A stretch of DNA of 64,000 nt from Symbiodinium natans (lineage: Eukaryota > Sar > Dinophyceae > Suessiales > Symbiodiniaceae): positions 127,001-191,000 of the forward strand of contig CAJNDS010002310.1 of NCBI GenBank assembly GCA_905221605.1, given 5' to 3'. The translations under genes and the position numbers were made by a program. The notes under the pieces are model-generated. The model did no database searches. It saw only the letters and a program-made list of their open reading frames with translations, and had not been told where the DNA came from. Below are positions 1 through 12,025 of this stretch, piece by piece (positions within the stretch are counted from its first letter, which is position 1; each line of letters opens with the position of its first letter).

Positions 1-560
1 CGCCAGCCACTTCCAATGCACCTCAAGGACTCTCAAGGTCTCAAAGAGCCTCCAATAGAACTGTGAAGCAGGACTCAGGGATCGCGGGTAACTTCTCTTC
101 TTGTTCCGCAACTCGTGGCCAAACTCCCGACTTGAATTCTGTTCTTGAGGTTCTTTGAGCTGCCTGGGTCGAGTGCCAGCTGATTTCAGGGTTAGGGTTG
201 TCCGCTGTCCGTCTCGCATGACCGGTCCCACCCACTCGAAATGTAAGGGGACAAAGGGTAGGCACCACGACGCCCCTAAAGGATGGGGGTGATGGGGACA
301 CTAGGCCCCAAAAAATCACAAGTGACTCAAGTGACGCCCATCTCCTGAAGAAACAAGCTGGAGACACAAGGGGTGGAGTAAAGAATGGCACACAAGAATG
401 GCCTGGGCAAAGAGCGTGGAGCCACGTCCTCCAAGTGTGGTCACGGATCCTCTCGACGCCCTCGTCGGCACATTCGGCACCCGTGGTCCCGAACCTCTCC
501 GCTAAAGGAGAGAGAACAAGAGAGGGAGAGACAGAGAGAGAGACAGAGAGCGAGAGAGGG
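1..560. other. No gene recognised
   Basis: I see no convincing coding stretch, RNA gene or conserved motif. The open frames crossing this part run on into the GAGACAGA array and owe their length to it. Confidence 0.5.
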
Positions 561-921
561 AGACAGAGAGACAGAGAGACAGAGAGACAGAGAGACAGAG
601 AGACAGAGAGACAGAGAGACGGAGAGACGGAGAGACAGAGAGACAGAGAGACAGAGAGACAGAGAGACAGAGAGACAGAGAGACAGAGAGACAGAGAGAC
701 AGAGAGACAGAGAGACAGGAGAGACAGAGACAGAGAGACAGAGAGACAGAGAGACAGAGAGACAGAGAGACAGAGAGACAGAGAGACAGAGAGACAGAGA
801 GACAGAGAGACAGAGAGACAGAGAGACAGAGAGACAGAGAGACAGAGAGACAGAGAGACAGAGAGACAGAGAGACAGAGAGACAGAGAGACAGAGAGACA
901 GAGAGACAGAGAGACAGAGAG
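561..921. repeat. (GAGACAGA)n octanucleotide array
   Basis: An almost pure 8-bp tandem repeat of about 45 copies, with a phase break near 718-730 and a single A-to-G variant run near 620. Because 8 is not a multiple of 3, the repeat reads through all three frames as an 8-residue period (ETERQRDR on plus, LSVSLSLC on minus) with no stops, which creates spurious frames of up to 343 codons. Confidence 0.95.
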
Positions 922-3869
922 ACACACACACCAAACACGTGCAGGCAAACGTCCAACACATCGCGTGACACGAGATAAAGCAAGACGTGATTTGAACTTT
1001 GCAGAGCCTGGTGACGGCTTGTGCCCACGCCTCACCATTTGCGCCGACTCTATCGAGACGTATTCGTCGCAAATGTCATGACACGCGGTGTGACACGAGT
1101 GGTCTGTGGGCGGGTCGGGGGCCACTGCCGCTGCAGCGGACAAAGTAGCGGGCCAGCCGCAAGCGAGCATCAAAGCGACAGCCCTGTCCGACCTCTGCTG
1201 CGCGGCACTCAGTTTCACAAACAGCCGAAGCTAACACATGCAAAGACTAGGTGACTAGGTCGCAGGCCAAAGGTTCAAAAGCAGTGGCACGGTTTTGTCA
1301 GGCATGGCTCCTGTTCCACACACTCTTCCATTCTGCTTCTCCATTCTGCTTCTCTATGCTTTCTTTTGGGGCTCCGGGATGGGACGAGCCTTGCTGGCGC
1401 CGTCTCCGAGGCTTGGCTGAGATGCCAAGGAAGGCGTCTGACTCCTCATCCACAAAAGCCTGCACATTCATATACATTCATGGCGCGGTAACACCGGGCG
1501 CAAACATGGGCAAACACACGGCTGCAGAAGAAATGAATAAAATGAAAAGGAGAAGTGAGAAAGGAGAGTGTCCCCCCTTCATGCCATGGGGTTCCAGGCT
1601 GTGGACTCCTAGACCTTGCCCAAAAAAAGGCACCAACTCCCCCCTCAGACCCCCCGTGCTCTGGGACCCCCTTAACTACTCCTGAAACCCCTCTTAGGAC
1701 TTAGGACTTAGGACCCCTCCTTTTTTGAGATTTTTGCCTCCTAGGAAACTCGATGCTACACCCTGCGGTGGGCCAGCCCGGCTGCCCAGGCGGCCCACAT
1801 AAGCGTTGACAACAAACATCAAACGCATGGAGTCCATGCACTGTCATCAGGGACTCCACGGCCTGTGGCGGTGGAGCCACGGAGGCGGCCTTGTTCCTGT
1901 TGGAATCTGCCGCCTACCACAAGCGTTGTCTACAATGGGAAATGGATTGAACCGGAATGAACCGTGAACCTACCCCGAGAGGTTTCTCGACTATTTGCAC
2001 CACCAGTTCGAAAGCTTGACTGCACATTGTGTTGTTCGGTCGTTGCTGGTGCAACCTCGAGATGCACAACAGCAACGACCTTTGGCACCTCTTCGCGACA
2101 CAGCGATGGTGATTGGACGAATCAAAAGCATAGTTTCGGCACGAGATTGCATGCCCAATGCCCGCATGCCTCATTCAAGGTGCGCGTCTGCAAACTTTGC
2201 TCGATGACCTTAAAGTGGTTCATTCACACATCCTCGCGTTGGTGGGACACGTCCCTGCAGAACGCAATGACACGTGCCCATCTGCCCTGCCGCTCAGTTC
2301 AACTCAGTTCCTCATCCAATTTTTGAACGTGCGCAAAAAACCTGTTGTCTCACAGCATGCTTGGGTTCAAAATGGGGCCCCTTCTCCGCATAATCAGACC
2401 TCCACGCATACTTCGTTCGCGCTGTCAATCGAGCACCTTATCACACCCTCCATTTGAACAAAACAAGACCGTGGGCTAATCCATCTGCGCAAAAGGATTT
2501 CGCTCCTGTTGAGGGAAGCAGCCTTCTTCCTCAGGGGCTGCCTAGAGGCCTAGCTCTTTTCTTGATCACCGACTCAAACAAGCTCGATGTTGAAGTAGAA
2601 ACTGGCGAAAAGACACTCAACTAACATTGCGCCTGCCATGTGGGAGAGTCGTCCAAGCAATATGAATGGGAGTACGGGGTTCCAGGGGCTCAGCCGCTAG
2701 CATCATCAACATTCGTAGCATCAGCAACATCGCGAAATATGAGCATGCAGAGAGATGGCCTACTTCGGGCGTGGCCGACTGTTGGGCAAGAGGTGTTCGT
2801 GTTTCGCCAACGCAAACGGATGCTCAATGATGCTCACAAAATTGCATGGATGCTACACATGCGAACAGCGTGCTCCGCAACAGCTGATGTAACGGACGCT
2901 CCACCTGTCAGGTTCACAGCGCAGAAATGCTTGAACTTTTACGGCAGACTCACTGCCAGGATGTTCCAATCTCATCTTGCTGTGAACACACTTTTGCAGC
3001 ATAGGCAGCATAAAGGAAAAGCCGTCACAAGCATCACATAGTGCGCTTCCAGCGCGCAGGCATCCCTTGGAGACTCGGAGATATCATTGGAGCCCGTTGC
3101 TGTCTTCGCTGGGCAGTGCACACCATGCCCCACGCTGCCCCTGCATGTAAACAACTTGGTGTGGCGCTACTGTGATATTTTTTCGCAAGACACACACGCA
3201 CAGAGACAGGCTCTCGCATCACATGCTGTGTGCATCACACGCTGTGTGCATTTTGTGCGCAGGCGCCTTGCTGCCGGCCACGCTCAGGTGAGGCTCTGAG
3301 CAGCCCGGCGCTTGGCACCCCCTTTCCCGCTCCTCCGCCTCAAGAGAAGCTCCAAACAGGTGCAAATCGAAGTGAACAGTTCTTGAAGTATCTACCAAAC
3401 TAATACCGAACTACAACAGCCATCAGCACAAACTTCCTCCGTGTTCAGGCGTAGAAGCTCTTGCTCCAGCGATCGACCTGACGCTGCACTACCATGCTTA
3501 TCAAAGGCGTACTGTGAGCAAGCGGGGCCCACGGGTGCCCCACCCCAGCCAGGGACCCGGCCTGCTTTGGTCACTTCGCTGAGGACGGACATTGTGCCAT
3601 TTCTTGCTTCCTCCGATTTGTATCGCAAAAGGGCACGCGCGCGCCCGCTCTGCTTAGTTAATGCTGCAGTCTACTGCAGTCCTCTTGCCAATTCTCGCCC
3701 ATGGCATTCCTTGGCAATCGAAGAATCTTAGTTTTGTAGGCTTTTGTCTGATTGGCTCAGCAATTTGACCCTTTGACGTTTTCAGGCAAGATAGGCAAGG
3801 CTACGACTGTTTCAAGAAGGCACCCTCCCAGTATTCGCCCGCAGCTTCCAGTATTACCTTCCTTGTGGT
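922..3869. other. Intergenic, no gene recognised
   Basis: About 2.9 kb in which I find no domain motif, no long coding-like frame and no strong repeat. Short frames (up to 144 codons) have the composition of random sequence. Introns or UTRs of a neighbouring gene cannot be excluded. Confidence 0.4.
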
Positions 3870-3975
3870 CTAAGGGCTTCCCAGAATTTCCAAACTTTTG
3901 ATTTCCATGACGTTTTTGTGTTTCTTTCCGTCGCCCCTTGAAGATCTTGAAGGTTTGGCAGCGCTCCTTGAAGCG

Positions 3976-4137
3976 GTCATCCTAGACCTCCCCTGGTGGC
4001 AACATACTGGACTTTCGGGCGGAGCGTCTGACGCCGGAAGATCGTCTTGGGCCCCTCCGAGCGAAGGAAGGCCTCGAGCACCGCAGCGGTTGCCGCAGCG
4101 GTTGCCACCACGCTGCCCTCCTCCATCTTCTCGCCTC
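3976..4137 (-). CDS. Possible 3' exon of the TPR-protein gene
   Basis: A minus-strand open stretch downstream of the 4383-4728 exon and separated from it by a GGGAGCGA microsatellite. The frame reads an alanine-rich helix followed by a basic segment (LEAFLRSEGPKTIFRRQ). The composition is coding-like, but no family is recognised and the splice ends are not fixed. It is assigned to the TPR gene only by position and strand. Confidence 0.25.
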
Positions 4138-4140
4138 TGA

Positions 4141-4292
4141 AAAATTGAGAGAGCGAGAGAAAGGGTGGGAGCGAGGGAGCGAGAGAAAGGGTGGGAGCGA
4201 GGGAGCGAGAGAAAGGGTGGGAGCGAGGGAGCGAGGGAGCGAGGGAGCGAGGGAGCGAGGGAGCGAGGGAGCGAGGGAGCGACGGAGTGGGT
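4141..4292. repeat. GGGAGCGA octamer / GAGAAAGGGTG microsatellite
   Basis: Three 27-bp units containing GAGAGAAAGGGTGGGAGCGAG are followed by nine tandem GGGAGCGA octamers. It sits between two minus-strand coding stretches and is probably intronic. Confidence 0.85.
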
Positions 4293-4382
4293 GTGCGTGT
4301 GTGAGGCCGAGCCATAGTCAGAAGAGTCACAGTCAGAGGCAGAGTCAGAGGCAGAGTCAGATGCTCTCTCACTCTCTCTGTT

Positions 4383-4728
4383 TCTCCTTCCGGCTTCCCA
4401 GCTTCCCCGAAGCTCTGCTGAGCGGCCCAGGAGTGCGTCTCGGACCTGCTGGGCCGCGCTGCGGATCTCCGTGGGGGGCCTCGTGAAGTCCTCGAGGAGG
4501 TCCAGCGCCTCGTGCAAAGTCGAGCTTTGTACGCCGTTCACACCCTCCGAGTTACACACCGGCCATTGCCGTAGTAGCTCTTGCGTTAGGTGTCTCTCCA
4601 TGTTCCGTGCCATCTCTCCTTCATGCTCCCCTCCAGGACGGGGGGGTGCACATACCACGTGCGCACACGGGTTTGGGGCTTTAGGGGGCTTTCCAGGTTG
4701 TTGTTGCTTGGACTTCTCTTGCATGACC
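4383..4728 (-). CDS. Exon of TPR-containing protein (middle/C-terminal part)
   Basis: The minus frame reads coding-like sequence over about 75 residues: a helical stretch MERHLTQELLRQWPVC, then ALDLLEDFTRPPTEIRS and AAQQVRDALLGRSAELR, which look like amphipathic helices. Beyond about 4383 it runs into a serine/aspartate-rich low-complexity tail and then repeat DNA, so the exon probably ends there. It lies downstream, on the same strand, of two exons with clear TPR helices (6072-6158 and 5466-5552), so I place it in the same gene. No named domain is recognised in this exon itself. Confidence 0.4.
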
Positions 4729-5465
4729 ACCGCTTTGTGAGCCGTTATGCAATCCCTTTATGACCCTTTAGTTTCAGGGCATATCTACGCGTTTTCAGGC
4801 TACGGGGGAACTTGTAAGCGCCCCGGGTTTGGAGTTGGGGGCTTAGGGTTTGTGGGTTTACGATCCGAGGCTTTGGGGTTGGTGGCTTGTGGGGCAAGGC
4901 GCACGTGCGAGCGGCTAACCATGTGCACATACGAGGTCCTAAGCTCCGCAAGCCCCTAAAACTCCGTTCTTCGTTGGAGCTTTTCTTTGGAGCTCCCAAG
5001 GGCACCTCTCCAAAAGCCAGTGTGGGACCCGGGAAGAGCAGCCGCCGCAACTCCGCTTGAAACTCCTGTGGCTAATGGAGGAAGTAGCGGGAGAGGCCTT
5101 CTTGAAGAGAAGAACGTGACAACAAACGGGTAACATTGCAAACATTGCATCATTGCATGCATTCTATTTGTTGTGGCCCTCTTCGTGCGCGCCCCGGGCC
5201 CGTCTCTCTGCCCGTCTCTCCTGTATCGCCGGGTCCCCAGGCGCCAGCCGGCGAGCCTCACAGGCGGCCTCGCCAAGTTCACGAAGCTTTTTCTGAGACC
5301 CTATCAAGAAACGGCTCCGCATGCTCCGCCCCCCCTGAGGCAGCAGCCAAGCGAGCTTCCCCCAGGCGGCCCAGTGCCTGAGCAGTCTCTAATTTGCCCA
5401 AACAGGGGGGAGGACCCCCTCTCCAAGTCTAGCCCACTCTCTTCTCCAGTCGCGGCCAAGGAGAC

Positions 5466-5552
5466 TTTCAGGGCCGCCGCGATGCGGAAGTGCGCTTTGG
5501 GCCAGTCCGGCCTCAACTCCTTGCATTGCTCGGCCTCCCACGCTGAGTCGGC
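5466..5552 (-). CDS. TPR exon of a Hop/STI1-like co-chaperone-type protein
   Basis: The minus strand reads ADSAWEAEQCKELRPDWP and continues KAHFRIAAALK. This matches the B-helix-to-A-helix junction of a tetratricopeptide repeat, in which an acidic-Cys helix is followed by L-x-PDW-x-KA-x-x-R-x-A-A-A-L, as in Hop/STI1-type TPRs. The frame is followed by GTCTCC, a usable splice donor in phase 0. TPR modules bind protein partners, often chaperone tails; nothing here shows which partner. The exon is only about 29 codons, typical of the short exons elsewhere in the window. Confidence 0.55.
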
Positions 5553-6071
5553 ACTCCAACCACATTCTATCCACTATCCACTGCACGACACGAATTGATG
5601 AAGGAAAAGACGATTCGGATCTTCTGGCCTCGGACAAGGCCAGCTCCGCATCTCCAAGTCGCAGCAGGCAAAGGGAACCTCAAGTTTTGCAGCCCTCAGA
5701 AAGCATTGCCATCGGATCCTTCTGACACAGACTCTCCTTTCGCGTCTCCTGCTGAGTGTCATTTTGAGTGTCGCATGCTGTGTGTGTGTTCTCCATGTTC
5801 ATTTGTCCGCGCTGCCAGCATTGGAAACTTCGCCTGCAACATTCGGCACTGGGTGGAGCCGCGGGGCGATTGGCCCGGAGTGTTGCAGCTTGCCCTTCTT
5901 GCCCTTGGTCGCATGGTCCCTGGAAGCACTTCTCACACAGGCTTACCCTTTCCACATAGCGCCCTCTACTGCAGACTCCTGCACCTCTCTACTTCTTCCT
6001 TCTCCTTCCCTCTCTTCCTCTCTCTTTCTCTTCCTCTTTTCCTTCTCTTCTCGTGCTCTCTCCCTCCTTCA

Positions 6072-6158
6072 GTCTCTCCCAGCCTCCTCGAGCGCCCGGA
6101 GCGCCGCGGCGTAGCAGCGCAGCGCCTCGCGGAAGTGGCCTCCCGGACGGAGCAAGCT
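6072..6158 (-). CDS. TPR exon (upstream part of the same gene)
   Basis: The minus strand reads GGHFREALRCYAAALRAL followed by EEAG. This is a textbook TPR helix A/B pattern (G-x-x-x-EAL-x-x-Y-x-x-AL) and is followed at once by a stop in frame, so an exon end lies here. It is upstream of the 5466-5552 TPR exon on the same strand, with about 500 bp between. Part of a further repeat may be hidden at about 5850-5930 (a frame containing LRANR), but I cannot read it cleanly. The gene 5' end is not seen. Confidence 0.5.
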
Positions 6159-6182
6159 CGACAGAGCGGAGAAGGGTGGAAA

Positions 6183-6222
6183 TGAAAAAGAGAAAGAAAG
6201 AGAGAGAGAGAGAGAGAGAGCG
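6183..6222. repeat. (GA)n microsatellite
   Basis: A purine run of GA dinucleotides, with a matching CT-rich tract at about 5985-6066. Both look intronic or flanking to the TPR exons. Confidence 0.85.
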
Positions 6223-7344
6223 CGAGAAAAACATAAAATGGCAACGAAAGCGAGAGGCTGAAAGCATCGGCGAAAGCAAACAACTTACAAGCTCTACCCC
6301 CCCCCCATGCAGCAGCGCAACTCGCTGGGTTCACTCCACTCCCTCTGGGGTCCTCTGGGCTCCCTCTGAGGCCAGCACCCTGCTGGAACTGCCGCTTGCC
6401 TTCCGCCTCAACAGCCGATGGGTCGCTAACCGCAAACCGCGGACATCCGCCCTGCGCAAACCTATCTCAGCCAAACGCCTGACGCAAAGAAAAACATTGC
6501 ACAGCCCCGGCACAGCCCCGGCACAGCCCCCCGGCTCACCTGCAGACCTGCCGTTGCCATTCACAGCACGCAAGGCGCGGGGCTGCCATGGCACTTTGCA
6601 CACAAACGTGACATAACAGACATGCCATGTTGCGAGGGGGAAGTCCACCGTGGATGACTTACATGGCTCAGGAAACGCCTGTGGCACATGACGCTATGGC
6701 TGTTGTCTGCAAGAGCGAGCGCCCATGGTTCTGCTGACTACACTTCGATTGCAAACCCAAAGCCGCAGAATCCCAACCCACTTCTCTCGACTGTGCAAAT
6801 TTACAGGAAGCACGGGCCTAGTCTTTGAAAACTTGATCCTACCTGTACTGTACAGGCACCCATACAACCAAGATCATTCCTGTTGTTGCACGGAGCGTTT
6901 CTGGTACGGCACGCACTCAACTGAAAGCACATTCAACAAGAAACACGACAACCCCTCAACCTTACAAACCTTACAAACCCTAAAAACCCTCCCTGAACTC
7001 CAAGACCCAGAGATCCCAAAAGCTCCGCAATCACGCTGGGATGTTGCAATAATGCGCCGCTCTAGCAACTGCCCCGCATGATGGAAAACATGAAAACATG
7101 AAAACATGACATGAAAACATACCTGCCAAACGCCACTTGCGTGGGAGCCAATCTGAGCACTCGAGCACGACCTTTTGATCACGGCTGACAGTAGTGAAAC
7201 ACTGTTAACTGTCAACTTCCATGAGGATTGTGTCTCCGTATGTGTCTTTTGCACATAAGAGGACACAGCTACTCGGTGAAACTGCAGATGTGAACACGAA
7301 AATCCAGCTGCCCTAGGGCTGCAAGCCCGACACCTGCAAGCGAG

Positions 7345-7392
7345 ATGTTGTGTCCGTGTGTCCGTGTGTGTCCGTGTGTGTGTGTGTGTCTG
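7345..7392. repeat. GTGTCC / (GT)n microsatellite
   Basis: Alternating GTGTCC and GTGTGT units over about 48 bp. Confidence 0.8.
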
Positions 7393-8530
7393 TTGGAAAG
7401 AAGCCCAGTTGGCGAATCCGATGCTGCACCTCCAATGGGAGCTGTGTTCCGAAGAACAACCATGTGGAAGAGATTCCTGCCACGAACAATGCTTCCACAA
7501 ACTCCTCCCATCCCTCTTAGACTCGAAAAGGGTGCTGTCAATCCGAACAAGGACGATCTTCGGGTGTGTTGATTTAATGGCAAAAGCTGTGCAACAACAT
7601 GTTGGCTGAGAGTGAAGAACTTCACAAGCCCAAAACTTGCCCAATTGTTTGCACCTTTTTCCGTGAACCTCTGACGTCTCTTTACGGTTCCTGCATTTAC
7701 CGAACAATCTCGAAGAATGTGGTCCGAAGCCCTTGGAACGGCTTTACTTCTGAGTCATCGCATCTCAAAAGCGTGGCCAGTGCCAAGAGATGTTCTGGAA
7801 CTGACCAGGCTTGACTTCGGCTCAAAATTCAACACACGAAGCTGTTTTCAGAGCGAACAAGGTTCCACTGAGAGACCTTGAGAGAACCAAGGTGTTTATT
7901 GACCCAGAAGATGTCGATTTGACATTCCATGTCAGATCATGCCAGCATGGATCCGAAAACCCTCGTCAATGCTACGATTGATATGACGGATTTGGACAAC
8001 AACTCTCCTGCAAACCGAGATCCGAAAAGTGGTGGACTAATCAAGAACATACAGCGATGGGTGAACTTGGAAACGGACACATGCAATCCTGAAGTGGTGT
8101 TCACGCCACACCCCAACTGGGCGTCACTGGACTGGCAAAGTGCCCAGACGCACTCGATATTGCAACAAGCTCAAACGAAAATCGCAGACGTGGCAGACGC
8201 GGACTTCCAAGCACAGCCTCCCGCCATGGGAAATATGCGGCAGTACACGGTGAAGATGGCATGGTCACCAAGTTGGATTAGGTCCTGGTACCTTTCGAAC
8301 AAGGGCACACATAAGCTTGAAAACCAAGCCGTTTGTACACTACGGCAGCGCACTCGGAGCACTCCATGACATAGTCTCGGACCAGTTCCTTCAAAAACTC
8401 GAGGAGAGCAAGAAACTGAACATTTGTGGAGTCTTCAATCAGAGAAAGTGCATCGGGAGACGAGCCTTGTCTGCACTGGCGAAATGAAGCGGGAAGCCGT
8501 TGAACACCTAACAGAAGAGACATTGGGCTC

Positions 8531-8584
8531 AGTGTGCTCCCCAGTGTGCTCCCCAGTGTGCTCCCCAGTGTGCTCCCCAGTGTA
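8531..8584. repeat. 12-bp tandem repeat AGTGTGCTCCCC
   Basis: Four and a half perfect copies of a 12-mer. The length is a multiple of three and it falls in an open plus frame (repeating CSPV), but the flanking sequence is not coding-like. Confidence 0.9.
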
Positions 8585-9369
8585 CTCTCCTCTTAGAAAG
8601 GCTGTTGCCTTGCCCTTCATGGTGGGGAAGAAGGATTTACCTCGGCGAAAGCAGCGAATGCCCTTTTAGAGTCCTCACTGTCCTCACATCACGGCGCTCA
8701 GAGGGTCAGACTTCGTACAAAGCCAGCAATCTTCGCCAGCAGATCACGCCACCCGCTTTCCTCGCTTGCCTGCCCCACAGATATTCTATATGTTTGCCAA
8801 ACACAGCTCAGAAGACTCAATCGCACGTCCCAGAAGTTGCATCAAGCCTCCTCGAGCCAAGCGAGCTTGAACGAAAAGGAAGCATCTTCCGACAAAAACC
8901 CCATGGCATGTCAGCACAAGCGAGCCTTGATTGACGAGTAGTAGCGGTACTTGCCGCTCCTTAAGCAAAGCGATTCAAACGATAATGACATGACGGAGGA
9001 AGAAACAGAAGAGATAAAGGAGGAAGGCGGTGCGGTTTGCAATATGTCACAGGGCACAGCGAAGGTGCCCGCTCTTCTGTGACGGGATTTATGGAAGGGT
9101 GAGAACAGCTTCAGAAAGAGATGCAGACAGCGAGAAGGCCTGAGTCGGCTGAGGACGTGGAATGTTGAATCTCTGCTCTTTGTCTGTTGGGAGACAGGGA
9201 ACGAGAGCACAGAAAAGATTGAGTCTTGAGGGCCGCACTCATCAGGCTGGCGAAAGGGTGTACCATGCTTGTTCCAAGCTTCCTGGTGCTACAGGCAGCA
9301 GCTATGTCATGCTATGTCAAGCTACATTGAGATGTTCCTGCATGTCAACAGTACAGAGCCTGCACAGAT

Positions 9370-9720
9370 AAGCCATGCGCTGGGGACAGAAACAAGTTCC
9401 CTCTTGAAACGCCTCTCGGCGCAGGGATGAAAAACAGCGATGTCCTGCGCGCGTGGTTCAAGCAGACGGGCGAGATAGGTCTCTTCCTCCTTCCACTCGC
9501 TGCGATCCTTGCACGATGCTAACATCCAGCGTTGCTGCAGGGCGCATTGAATTGCAGAGCTGAGATTGGACTTCGTGCGAACTGACAGAAGTCCTTGGCC
9601 CAAAGAGGGCAAAAGTCAACGTCCAAGCCCATGAGCGTCTCATGGATTTCGATGAAATGGTCCAACCTGTAGCCGCAAGATCCGCAATTCTAGCTTCCAC
9701 AAGCTTCTCTAGCCAGCCTT
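9370..9720 (-). CDS. C-terminal exons of the large C2/transglutaminase-like protein
   Basis: Three adjoining minus-strand frames look coding: VLLHANQGWLEKLVEARI, then DHFIEIHETLMGLDVDF and WAKDFCQF, then KDRSEWKEEETYLARLLE. They lie in different frames, so short introns or indels separate them. They follow the 9999-11470 exon on the same strand and probably form the protein's C-terminal helical part. No domain name can be given from this stretch alone. Confidence 0.35.
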
Positions 9721-9998
9721 GGTTCGCATGAAGCAAAACTTTGTTCGTGGCAGCACGTTGCATATCACCGGGCTGTGCAACCGGGGCCATCACTGATCGA
9801 GCAAAGCAGTGCGCTGGTCGAAGCTGGTTTCTTTGCCATTCCTTCCCCGCAGGAGGCGCAGATTCTCCTGACACACACAGCCCAGAGACGAGAGAACTTC
9901 TGGAAGAGAAGAACGAGCTGTTAGCAGGAGTCCCGTGGAGTCGCGATCAGACACGCGAAGCCATCAAATAAGCGCGCAAAAAACGCACACAACCCCCT

Positions 9999-11470
9999 TC
10001 AAACTCCGAAACGAAACGTCCACATTTGTCGACAAGAGTCCTGCGAGTCCGTCACTAGCTGTTCCTGGATCTTCCTTACCAGGGCCGGCTTCATGGGAGC
10101 CTCCATCAGCACGTTGGCGGTGATGGGGTTGATAGTGATTTTTGCGCGCTCCTCCTCTGACAGCAAAGCTGCCCAAGTTCCTTCCGTGTTCTCCTGTGAG
10201 TTTACAGGTGTGGCGTCCTCGAAGTTGTATGTGATACAAGCCGGATGGTGATGCTGATGATTGGCCCAGAGCTGGTCTGCATTGAAAACAACGTCGATCG
10301 AGTCATAGGGCAACCAATCCACCAGCGTCGCACGTTCGCCGCCTTCCGTTAGCAGCTGAGGCTTGGGTGCGATGGGCAAGCGGCGTTGTGTTTCCAACAT
10401 GTCATGCCGCACCATATCCCGGCCCTTAAGGGCTCCCGCACGCTGCTTTGCCCGAGGGGCTCGGCCCACCCTAGGGACATCCTGTATGTCCCCGGCTTCG
10501 ATCATGACGTCCTCCACCTCATCGGTGGCACGATCCTGTGCCACTAGAAAATCCTTGTCGTCCTCATCATCCTTCTGGACAATGTCTAAGCTCTCAGCAC
10601 TCTTCGCGATCGCCTGGGCATTCTTCCGCTTCACCCACCGGTGTGGCAGGTGATAGAGCTCTCTGGTGGATGGCTCCCAAAACGTCACCCAACCATTATC
10701 CTCACGCGTCATCACCCAGGTGTGCTCCACGAGTCGGGACTTCCCAGAATTCGACGGCAGTCGCACCATGCCTTTCACGACGAAAGCATCCCTGGACATG
10801 CCTCTTAGAACGGAGCAAAGCAGAACGGCGTGGTCTTGCGGAGAACCTGCCCGGCTAAACAGCAAGAACTGCGAATCTCGCCACATGTCCTCGTTGATGA
10901 GTCCGCTCCGCTCCTGCTTTGCGTTCATCCTGTATGTAATGCAGTGTATCCAGTGCAGAAGCTTGGCAGGCTTGGTGTACTCCTGGCTGACGATAACATC
11001 AGAAATGAAGGACATCAAAGGCATGGGTTCCAGGGTCATCTGGTGGAGGCCCAAGCAGGGAAATGTTCTTACCTGGGCCACACGGGAGACTTCCGCAGAA
11101 CATGACATGGCGCCAATTGAATCTGGAAACGGCCCTGCATAGTTCTCAGCAAAAGCTTCGTTCTTCTTTTGAAATTCAGACCTTTTGCCCTTCCAGAATG
11201 TGTCCTCGACTGAAGCATCATCCACATGCTCGGCCAATCCCTTAAAATCCGTCGGAAGCCCAGGATAAAAAAATGCTTCGCAATGTACCAATGCCTCATT
11301 GTGGTTCACGATCTGACATCCGACCAGCGGAGTGCGAAAACCATCATACCAGCGTACTTGGCGCTCCTTATCGTACCACTGAACATCTTTGTCCTCCTGG
11401 ACTTCGAGCTCGTCTTCGAGATTCTTTTCAACTTGCACACGTCCGCGCAATGTGCACAGAACCACATGAT
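9999..11470 (-). CDS. CC2D2A/CEP76-like transglutaminase-fold region of a large C2-domain protein
   Basis: A 488-codon open frame with a GTG at its apparent start, so it is an internal exon. Around 10850-10900 (minus) it reads DMWRDSQFLLFS, then DHAVLLCSVLRGMSRDAFVV and HTWVMTRE, then WEPSTRELYHLP. This corresponds to the degenerate transglutaminase-like domain of the ciliary transition-zone protein CC2D2A and of CEP76, where a tract of the form HA-x-LLC-x-x-x-x-x-G is followed by a W-N/E-P strand. Further on, PYDSIDVVFNADQLWAN matches the stretch that follows in those proteins. A charged linker lies between. Upstream on the same strand are exons of a C2 domain, the order found in CC2D2A. Role in a transition zone is inferred from family only. 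An alternative is another alveolate C2/transglutaminase-like protein. Confidence 0.6.
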
Positions 11471-11569
11471 TACCTCACAGAGGCTAGCAACGACTGGAAA
11501 AAACCCTGACAAAACTGGCAGAGACTGAGGAGATTCGAGGAGACACATGAGTAACATGAGATGGGGTGC

Positions 11570-11827
11570 TGCTCAGGACAGAGAGGAGGGAGATGTTTGC
11601 CACTCCCAGCGATGTAGAGGAAGCCTCGTCGAAGTGCCAAGCCTGGATCTGAATGTCCCCCTTCGCTTTCATCTCGTGACGGAATGCAGTCTCCAAGTAC
11701 CTTCGAGAAGTGACTCGCTCGTTGAAGAACCGGACGGGGAAGTAGAATGTGTGATTGAAGGCTGGTCGGATGGTGTCTTTCAAGACCGGAGACGTCTGCA
11801 TCATGTTGTCCCAACCTTGGAGAGGCG
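11570..11827 (-). CDS. C2-domain exon (second half) of the same gene
   Basis: The minus frame reads GWDNMMQTSPVLKDTIRPAF, then NHTFYFPVRFF and GDIQIQAWHFDEASSTSLG. This is the pattern of a C2 beta-sandwich: a basic loop, P-x-FN-x-x-F-x-F-PV, then a hydrophobic strand with D/E after it. A likely acceptor AG lies at the CTCAG just upstream of 11827. It continues the C2 fold begun at 11939-12025 after an intron of about 110 bp. Confidence 0.55.
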
Positions 11828-11938
11828 CTGAGGCAGTCATGTCAAAAATCGGGATGGGGGGTGGGGGTGAGGGAAGGAGGGGAGTGTGGGGAAGGGGGGA
11901 GGCTTGGGAACTGAGAGGTTTGCAGCCAGGCCACTGAC

Positions 11939-12025
11939 CCGGATGAAGGGGCTGGAGGAGCCCTTCTCGTCGTCGGCCACCGCCAGGCCCTCGCACTTCT
12001 GAATGCGTACCACGAGATGCACCTC
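11939..12025 (-). CDS. C2-domain exon (first half) of the same gene
   Basis: After an AG acceptor (GGTCAG) the minus strand reads EVHLVVRIQKCEGLAVADDE, then SSSPFIR, and meets a GTCAGT donor. This is the first strand and calcium-loop region of a C2 domain (hydrophobic strand, then L-x-x-x-D). Acidic residues that could bind calcium are present (ADDE). Upstream on the minus strand lies the huge octamer-satellite intron. Confidence 0.55.

Larger units (their letters stand above)
6223..9321. other. No gene recognised; two small repeats
   Basis: I see no convincing coding sequence. Small repeats are present: a (GTGTCC)/(GT) microsatellite near 7345-7390 and a 12-bp tandem repeat at 8531-8584. 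Part could be 5' flank of the TPR gene or 3' flank of the C2-domain gene, both on the minus strand. Confidence 0.4.

Noticed and set aside
41-1072. 343-codon minus frame (LSVSLSLC repeats) and plus ETERQRDR frames
   Set aside because: Translation of the GAGACAGA array; open in several frames on both strands.
3392-3731. Overlapping 78- and 96-codon frames near 3.5 kb
   Set aside because: Antisense of each other, no motif, no neighbouring exons.
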